From: an uncultured Blautia sp.
GTDB taxonomy: Bacteria; Bacillota; Clostridia; Lachnospirales; Lachnospiraceae
DNA length: 18,698 bases
Assembly (NCBI GenBank): GCA_934394595.1
Contig: CAKRRX010000043.1
Span: 1-18,698 of the forward strand
Direction: 5' to 3'
Shown here: positions 14,634-18,698 of the stretch, piece by piece
Position numbering within the stretch: the first letter of the stretch is position 1
Layout: each line of letters begins with the position of its first letter
Notes under the pieces: model-generated
The model's input: the letters and a program-made list of their open reading frames with translations, nothing else
Databases searched by the model: none
What the model was told of the DNA's origin: nothing
Made by a program: the position numbers and the translations under genes

Positions 14634-15602
14634 ATGAATTACAGAGAACGTTTTTTTAATGCAATGGATGGCAAAGAAGTTGACCGTGTGCCGGTAGGCT
14701 TCTGGCATCATTTCTTTGACGAAAACTGGACCGGAATCAATAACATCAATTCCCATATCAAATATTATGAAGAATTGCCGTTAGACTTCATCAAGATCAT
14801 GTGTGACGGATATTTTGAATATCCTTTCGCAGAAAAGATTGAAAAAGCTTCTGACTGGAGAAAGATCCGTCCACTTGGAAAAGACAGCGAATATGTTCGC
14901 GGACAGATTGAACGTGCAAAAGCGATCAATGACCATTTCATTGCAGAGAGAGCCTGCTTATACAATGTATTTGTACCGTTTACCGTAATCCGCCATACAC
15001 TTGGCAATGACCTGGTAATGGCTCATGTAAAAGAAGATGTGGAAGCAGTTCAGGAAGGTATGAAAGTAATTGCTGAGGATACCATTACTCTTATCGACGG
15101 CCTTATGAAAGAAGCTGGCTGCGATGGGCTTTACATTCCGCTGCAGGGCGGTGAATTTGATCGTTTCACACCAGAAGAGTATGAGAAGATCGTTGCTCCA
15201 TTTGACAAAGTAATCTATGACTGCGCAAATAGCTACTCTGAATACAATATGAGTCATCTGTGCGCATGGGCTGGTGACAAGAACCGCCTTGAACTGTGGA
15301 AAAATGTTCCGGTTAAAGCAGTAAACTGGGCTGTATTTATCGAGGAAATGTCCCTTTCCGAAGGAAGAGAATTCTTCAATGGCAAGACATGTGTCGGCGG
15401 ATTCGACAACCGTCCGCAGGGTATTCTGAATACCGGTACAAAAGATGAGATCAAAGCTTACACTAAAAAGCTCATCGACGACTTCGGTACAACCAAAGGA
15501 CTTATCCTTGGCGCAGACTGCACAATTCCGGCAGACATCAATCCAGACCATATCCGTTGGGTCATCGAAGCAACAGAGGAATATGGCTCCGGAAATAAAT
15601 AA
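14634..15602 (+). CDS. MtaA-like (URO-D superfamily) zinc methyltransferase homologue 2
   Basis: 322-residue paralogue of the minus-strand protein at 8631-9587, alignable end to end; roughly half the positions look identical by eye. The zinc motif is intact: His208 and Cys210 in NMSHLCAWAG, and Cys296 in LGADCTIP. As in the paralogue, the HemE N-terminal signature is missing (DRVPVGFWHHF). Other shared blocks are DFIKIMCDGYF (51-61), KASDWR (71-76) and NWAVFIEEMSLSEGREFF (231-248). Differences concentrate at the entrance of the barrel (residues 25-45, and 165-180 with IPLQGGEFDRF against YCVQNAEEKRF), which suggests a different substrate or partner. AAGGAGAA precedes ATG 14634. It lies between the aldo/keto reductase gene (39 nt) and the M24 peptidase gene (21 nt). 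A methyl-transfer role is inferred from the fold and the zinc motif only. Confidence 0.85.
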   Translation: MNYRERFFNAMDGKEVDRVPVGFWHHFFDENWTGINNINSHIKYYEELPLDFIKIMCDGYFEYPFAEKIEKASDWRKIRPLGKDSEYVRGQIERAKAINDHFIAERACLYNVFVPFTVIRHTLGNDLVMAHVKEDVEAVQEGMKVIAEDTITLIDGLMKEAGCDGLYIPLQGGEFDRFTPEEYEKIVAPFDKVIYDCANSYSEYNMSHLCAWAGDKNRLELWKNVPVKAVNWAVFIEEMSLSEGREFFNGKTCVGGFDNRPQGILNTGTKDEIKAYTKKLIDDFGTTKGLILGADCTIPADINPDHIRWVIEATEEYGSGNK

Positions 15603-15623
15603 TTGATTTTCAGGGAGGGAAAC

Positions 15624-16727
15624 ATGTTAAATAAAGCAGCTATTGAAAAACTTGTTGTCCTGGAAGAGAAATATGGACTTGACGCCATTCTTGTGGCGCC
15701 ATCTCCTGATCTCCAGTTTTTAATGGGATTCTCTCCATTTTTATGTGAGCGTTTTCAGGGATTATTTATAAAGAAAAACGGAGAGTGCTTTTATATCGCC
15801 AATCTTCTCTCCAAAGAAGAAATTGCAAAAGAGCTTGTACCTGACGGCAGGATCTATTCCTGGTGGGACGGAGATGATTATGTAGATGTGGTCAGCCGTA
15901 TTCTGAAAAAAGAAGGCCTTGAAAACAAAGTGATCGGTACCAGCGAAAGCGTCCGTGCTTTTCATATTCTGAATATTATGGAGCATTTCCCGGTGCGATT
16001 TACAGGTGCCAGAGATCTTCTTGATGAGACGAGGATCCACAAAGATAAGGCAGAACTTGATTCACTTCGAAAATCCGCTGCAATTGCCGATGAAGCCCTT
16101 CATCAGACTTTGAAAAAAATTCATCCGGGTATGACAGAACGTCAGATTGGTGAGGTTCTCTGTTCTGAAATGGCTGCACTTGGCGGAAAAAATCCAGGTG
16201 GACTGATCTGTGCCGGTCCAAACACCGGATATCCGCATTATGCGCTGAAAGGTGAAGGACGGACTTTACAGAAACGTGACATCCTTTTAATGGATTTTGG
16301 CTGTACTGTAAATGGATTTTATTCTGATATGACCAGAACTGTTTTCTTCGGGGAACCTTCCGAAAAAGAAAAACAGATTTATCATTCTGTATTGGAAGCA
16401 AATCTCGCAGGCGAAAAAGCTGTTGTTTCAGGTGCTTATATTCCGGATATCGACCGGGCAGCCAGAGATATCATCCATCAGACAGGCTATGGGGATACCT
16501 TTACCACACGGCTTGGCCATGGAATCGGCTGTAAAGTTCACGAAGCTCCTGATATCAAACAAAGTAACAAAAGGACTCTGGAAAGCGGAATGGCTTTCTC
16601 TATTGAACCTGGAATTTATCTGGCAGGAGAATTTGGAATTCGAATTGAGGATGTAGTTGTCATTAACGAAAACAATGAACGGGAAGTTTTAAATAAATTT
16701 CCCAAAGAGCTTATTATCTGTGGATAA
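15624..16727 (+). CDS. M24 family metallopeptidase (Xaa-Pro aminopeptidase/dipeptidase-like)
   Basis: 367-residue cytoplasmic protein with an N-terminal creatinase-like domain (about 1-135) and a C-terminal pita-bread domain (about 140-360). All five metal ligands are present: Asp224 and Asp235 in LLMDFGCTVNGFYSDMTRTV, His299 in RLGHGIGCKVHE, Glu328 in FSIEPGIY, and Glu342 in GIRIEDVVVI. The start is ATG 15624, after GGGAGGG; the frame extends 7 codons further without a better site. It is the last gene of the aldo/keto reductase and MtaA-like operon and is followed by a strong terminator. The fold serves Xaa-Pro peptidases but also creatinase-type C-N hydrolases and lyases on small molecules. 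In this operon a small-molecule amidase or lyase role deserves thought. Confidence 0.9.
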   Translation: MLNKAAIEKLVVLEEKYGLDAILVAPSPDLQFLMGFSPFLCERFQGLFIKKNGECFYIANLLSKEEIAKELVPDGRIYSWWDGDDYVDVVSRILKKEGLENKVIGTSESVRAFHILNIMEHFPVRFTGARDLLDETRIHKDKAELDSLRKSAAIADEALHQTLKKIHPGMTERQIGEVLCSEMAALGGKNPGGLICAGPNTGYPHYALKGEGRTLQKRDILLMDFGCTVNGFYSDMTRTVFFGEPSEKEKQIYHSVLEANLAGEKAVVSGAYIPDIDRAARDIIHQTGYGDTFTTRLGHGIGCKVHEAPDIKQSNKRTLESGMAFSIEPGIYLAGEFGIRIEDVVVINENNEREVLNKFPKELIICG

Positions 16728-16789
16728 AGTAAATTTTCTGCTTATAAAAGACAAACTTGATAATATCTTCACTTTCCCGGAAATGGCAT

Positions 16790-16832
16790 AAAAAAAGACA
16801 GGTCATGTGTTTTTCATGGCTTGTCTTTTTTT
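16790..16832 (+). terminator. Bidirectional terminator between M24 and AraC 2 genes
   Basis: An 11-bp stem (16797-16807 with 16815-16825, including two G-U pairs) with a 7-nt loop is flanked by A6-7 on the left and T7 on the right, so it can act in both directions. It separates the plus-strand operon from the minus-strand AraC gene, 60 nt after the M24 stop. Confidence 0.9.
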
Positions 16833-16852
16833 ACATTTTTTCTTTCTCATCA

Positions 16853-17833
16853 TCACATTTTTTCTTTTTCATCTGAACGGAAAATCAAATGGGAGTATGT
16901 TTTCTTTTTTATACTGCAGCTTTCTTTTTTCCATTTGCTTGCAGACACTCCGTATTTTGAAATAAAGCAGCTGTTAAATGCTGAAAGGGACGTAAATCCG
17001 CAGAACAGCGCCACATCCAGAATTCCCATCTCTGTTTCCAGAAGCATCTGACATGCCTTGGCCAGTCTCCGGTTACGTATATATTCTCCGGAAGAAAGAC
17101 CTACACATTTCTTAAAGTTTTTTCGAAACTGGGATACACTCATATGACAAAGATCTGCCAGAACCGCTGTATCAATCTTTTCTTTATAATGCTCTCTGAT
17201 GTACACCATAGCAGGATATACCTCTGTAAGCTCCCTACGCTTCGACATACGGCCTGAAGAAGTCAACTTCAAGGTTCTGATTAATTCAATCCAAAAGCTC
17301 AACACAAGCCCTTTTACCATATCATGATCCTGAGGCACAGCTCTCATTTCTTTTAGGATCATACGCACCAGTTTACCAATTTGGGGATTCTCCTGCTCTG
17401 TGATTACATTTTTCAGCTCCCTGGATATCTGTTCATAAACCTGCTGAAAGGAATACACCTCCGTGAAAAAATCATCCAGCAATACAGCAGGATCCATAAA
17501 AAAATACTCCGCACACGGGGATGAAAGATTTTCCGACAGAACTTCGTTTCTCTTGGAGTTATGCATCTGATTCTGAGGAATCACACAGACATCTCCCGGT
17601 TCCAGGTAATATATCCTGTTTTCAATATTTACAATCCTCGCTTCATAACAATACATGATTTCCATGCAGTTATGAAAGTGCAAATATGTAATTACTTCAC
17701 TCTCTGAAGTAAATTTATAATTTTCCTGTAAAAAAGCTCCAATAGGAAATTCCGGATTCAATACATATTCTCGATATATATATTCTTTGATCTGAAACTG
17801 AGAATTTTCTCTGAAAGTATTTTTTTTCTTCAT
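16853..17833 (-). CDS. AraC family transcription regulator 2
   Basis: 326-residue AraC/XylS regulator with an N-terminal cupin domain (about 45-95, with LHFHNCMEIMYCYE and YYLEPGDVCVIP) and a C-terminal DNA-binding domain (about 205-300). The helix-turn-helix stretches are DTAVLADLCHMSVSQFRKNF and ILDVALFCGFTSLSAFNSCF. A lysine-rich tail of about 25 residues follows. The start is uncertain: ATG 17833 and an in-frame GTG at 17842 both have weak ribosome sites, and the GTG would add three residues. Convergent with the M24 operon across a shared terminator. It is only distantly like AraC 1, so the two probably sense different ligands. Its targets are most likely in the same locus, but that is inferred. 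Confidence 0.9.
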   Translation of the reverse strand: MKKKNTFRENSQFQIKEYIYREYVLNPEFPIGAFLQENYKFTSESEVITYLHFHNCMEIMYCYEARIVNIENRIYYLEPGDVCVIPQNQMHNSKRNEVLSENLSSPCAEYFFMDPAVLLDDFFTEVYSFQQVYEQISRELKNVITEQENPQIGKLVRMILKEMRAVPQDHDMVKGLVLSFWIELIRTLKLTSSGRMSKRRELTEVYPAMVYIREHYKEKIDTAVLADLCHMSVSQFRKNFKKCVGLSSGEYIRNRRLAKACQMLLETEMGILDVALFCGFTSLSAFNSCFISKYGVSASKWKKESCSIKKKTYSHLIFRSDEKEKM

Positions 17834-17860
17834 TTTGCTCACATTTTCTTAAATTAAACT

Positions 17861-17889
17861 TTTGTAATGTAATAAAGAATTCTATTCAA
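17861..17889 (-). promoter_or_regulatory. Possible promoter of AraC regulator 2
   Basis: On the minus strand TTGAAT (17889-17884), a 17-bp spacer and TACAAA (17866-17861) lie 27 bp upstream of ATG 17833. Both boxes are partial matches in AT-rich DNA. Confidence 0.35.
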
Positions 17890-17900
17890 TATGAATTTTA

Positions 17901-18104
17901 TGATACCAGTGTCAAAAGGTCAAAAAGCCGTTCGTGCTTGCACGATAAGGCGTTTGAACTTGGGACACGCCAAATATGAGAAAGTAGCGATTTACGCAGT
18001 AAATCAGCGGATTTCGAATATTTGGAGGATTGCGAGAGCAGCGTAGCTGCGGAGCAATCCGGGGTATCAAATGAGTGGCAAAAGACCTTTTGACACTCAT
18101 ATCA
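17901..18104. mobile_element. MITE-like structured non-coding element
   Basis: A 204-bp element bounded by 21-bp terminal inverted repeats (17901-17921 and 18084-18104) that match at 19 of 21 positions; the core is GTGTCAAAAGGTC. TTTTA flanks both ends (17896-17900 and 18105-18109), a candidate 5-bp target duplication. The interior is a chain of stems: CGTG/CACG inside GCC...GGC (17927-17951); CCAAATAT/ATATTTGG (17970-17977, 18018-18025) enclosing GATTTAC/GTAAATC (17989-17995, 17999-18005); and GGATTGC/GCAATCC (18027-18033, 18054-18060) enclosing GCAGC/GCTGC. The paired termini would close these into a multibranched RNA. No credible gene is inside. It fills most of the 17843-18188 gap. It is either a non-autonomous transposable element or a structured RNA. 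Confidence 0.6.
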
Positions 18105-18148
18105 TTTTATTATATCAAGTATTTCGGAATATTCGTTTGTAATATACG

Positions 18149-18176
18149 AAAAAAGCGCTATCATTACGATAACGCT
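18149..18176 (-). terminator. Terminator of the tRNA operon
   Basis: On the minus strand AGCGTTATC (18176-18168) pairs with GATAGCGCT (18162-18154), with one G-T wobble and a GTAAT loop, followed by a T-run (18153-18149). It lies 13 nt after the 3' end of tRNA-Lys. Confidence 0.9.
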
Positions 18177-18188
18177 CTTCGTAAGAAG

Positions 18189-18261
18189 TGAAGCATCGGG
18201 GATTCGAACCCCGGACAACTTGATTAAAAGTCAAGTGCTCTACCAACTGAGCTAATGCTCC
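18189..18261 (-). tRNA. tRNA-Lys(TTT)
   Basis: A 73-nt cloverleaf read on the minus strand: acceptor GGAGCAT with ATGCTTC, D arm AGCTCAGTTGGTAGAGC, anticodon loop CTTTTAA with anticodon TTT, and T arm with GGTTCGAATCC. The discriminator base is A. The next bases are CTT, so CCA is not encoded. Last gene of the tRNA operon before the terminator. Confidence 0.96.
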
Positions 18262-18339
18262 ATATTAAATTTTAAATGTGTCATATATTTCACATATTAA
18301 ACGCTCAGGTTTTTCCTAAACAACCTTCGGCATTTAAAA

Positions 18340-18412
<73 letters not shown>

Positions 18413-18417
18413 ATAAG

Positions 18418-18491
18418 TAGCGGGAATAGGATTTGAACCTATGACCTTCGGGTTATGAGCCCGACGAGCTTCCAGACTGCTCCATCCCGCG
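18418..18491 (-). tRNA. Initiator tRNA-fMet(CAT)
   Basis: A 74-nt cloverleaf on the minus strand, beginning CGCGGGATGGAGCAG, with anticodon loop CTCATAA. The three consecutive G-C pairs at the bottom of the anticodon stem (CGGG...CCCG) mark it as the initiator. Position 1 is C and position 72 is T, so the end pair is unpaired, as needed for formylation, but as C/U rather than the common C/A. The discriminator is A; CCA is not encoded. Only 5 nt lie before tRNA-Phe. Confidence 0.93.
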
Positions 18492-18511
18492 ATATATTCT
18501 TTTAAAACCAA

Positions 18512-18584
18512 AGCCGATGATCGGACTCGAACCGATAACCTGCTGATTACAAATCAGCTGCTCTGCCAATTGAGCCACATCGGC
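18512..18584 (-). tRNA. tRNA-Thr(TGT)
   Basis: A 73-nt cloverleaf on the minus strand: acceptor GCCGATG with CATCGGC, D arm GGCTCAATTGGCAGAGC, anticodon loop TTTGTAA with anticodon TGT, and T loop GTTCGAGTC. The discriminator is T. CCA is not encoded (TTG follows). Confidence 0.95.
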
Positions 18585-18623
18585 GCGTAACCATTGGCTA
18601 CTAATGATGAATTATTCATCAAG

Positions 18624-18698
18624 TGGATGGAGAAGGATTCGAACCTTCGAAGGCATCGCCAGCAGATTTACAGTCTGTCCCCTTTGGCCACTCGGGAA
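18624..18698 (-). tRNA. tRNA-Tyr(GTA), 5' end cut by window edge
   Basis: On the minus strand the window opens at TTCCCGAGTGGCCAAAGGGG, the D arm of a type II tRNA. Then follow anticodon loop CTGTAAA (GTA), a long variable arm (CTGGCGATGCCTTCG) typical of tyrosine tRNA, T arm with GGTTCGAATCC, and the 3' acceptor strand TCCATCC plus discriminator A. About seven 5' acceptor bases lie outside the window. The next bases are CTT, so CCA is not encoded. A perfect 7-bp palindrome (18606-18620) sits in the spacer before tRNA-Thr. Confidence 0.93.

Noticed and set aside
17912..18100. 62-codon open frame inside the MITE-like element
   Set aside because: It coincides with the palindromic element, has no ribosome site or recognisable domain, and its composition follows the stems.

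Overview
The window looks like chromosomal DNA of a low-to-mid GC Clostridia member, most likely a gut Lachnospiraceae (Blautia-like). The basis is AGGAGG-type ribosome sites, tRNA genes without an encoded CCA, CUT1 sugar importers without their own ATPase gene, a DUF975/CmpB membrane protein and a YedF/DUF3343 pair. The genus is an inference.

Layout. (1) 1-2226, minus strand: a DUF975-CmpB fusion membrane protein, a doubtful small ORF and a terminator at the left edge. (2) 2232-5271, plus strand: a consensus promoter, a folded leader of about 100 nt, a class-C beta-lactamase-like serine hydrolase, a DUF3343 protein whose start overlaps it, and the TusA/DsrE-type protein YedF, closed by a near-perfect bidirectional terminator. 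(3) 5273-12325, minus strand, in transcription order: M20 dipeptidase PepV, L-cysteine desulfidase, an internal promoter with an inverted repeat, an MtaA-like (URO-D fold) zinc methyltransferase homologue, a sugar-binding protein and two CUT1 permeases. (4) 12460-16832, plus strand: AraC regulator 1, a promoter and leader containing a terminator-like attenuator, an aldo/keto reductase, a second MtaA-like paralogue and an M24 metallopeptidase. (5) 16853-17889, minus strand: AraC regulator 2. (6) 17901-18104: a non-coding, highly folded MITE-like element with terminal inverted repeats. (7) 18149-18698, minus strand: tRNA genes Tyr (cut by the edge), Thr, fMet, Phe and Lys, then a terminator.

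The centre (about 5.3-17.9 kb) reads as one catabolic locus: a solute importer, two related MtaA-like proteins on opposite strands, an oxidoreductase, two metallopeptidases, a sulfide-releasing cysteine desulfidase and two AraC regulators. Both MtaA-like proteins keep the H-x-C...C zinc motif and lack the HemE signature, so they are not heme enzymes. No corrinoid protein, reactivase or second methyltransferase lies in the window. The substrate cannot be read from sequence. The cysteine desulfidase and the YedF/DUF3343 group give the region a second theme of sulfur or selenium handling.

Several gene starts given here are internal to the longest open frame because the ribosome binding site decides them: permease 1, cysteine desulfidase, PepV, AraC 1, aldo/keto reductase and M24 peptidase.
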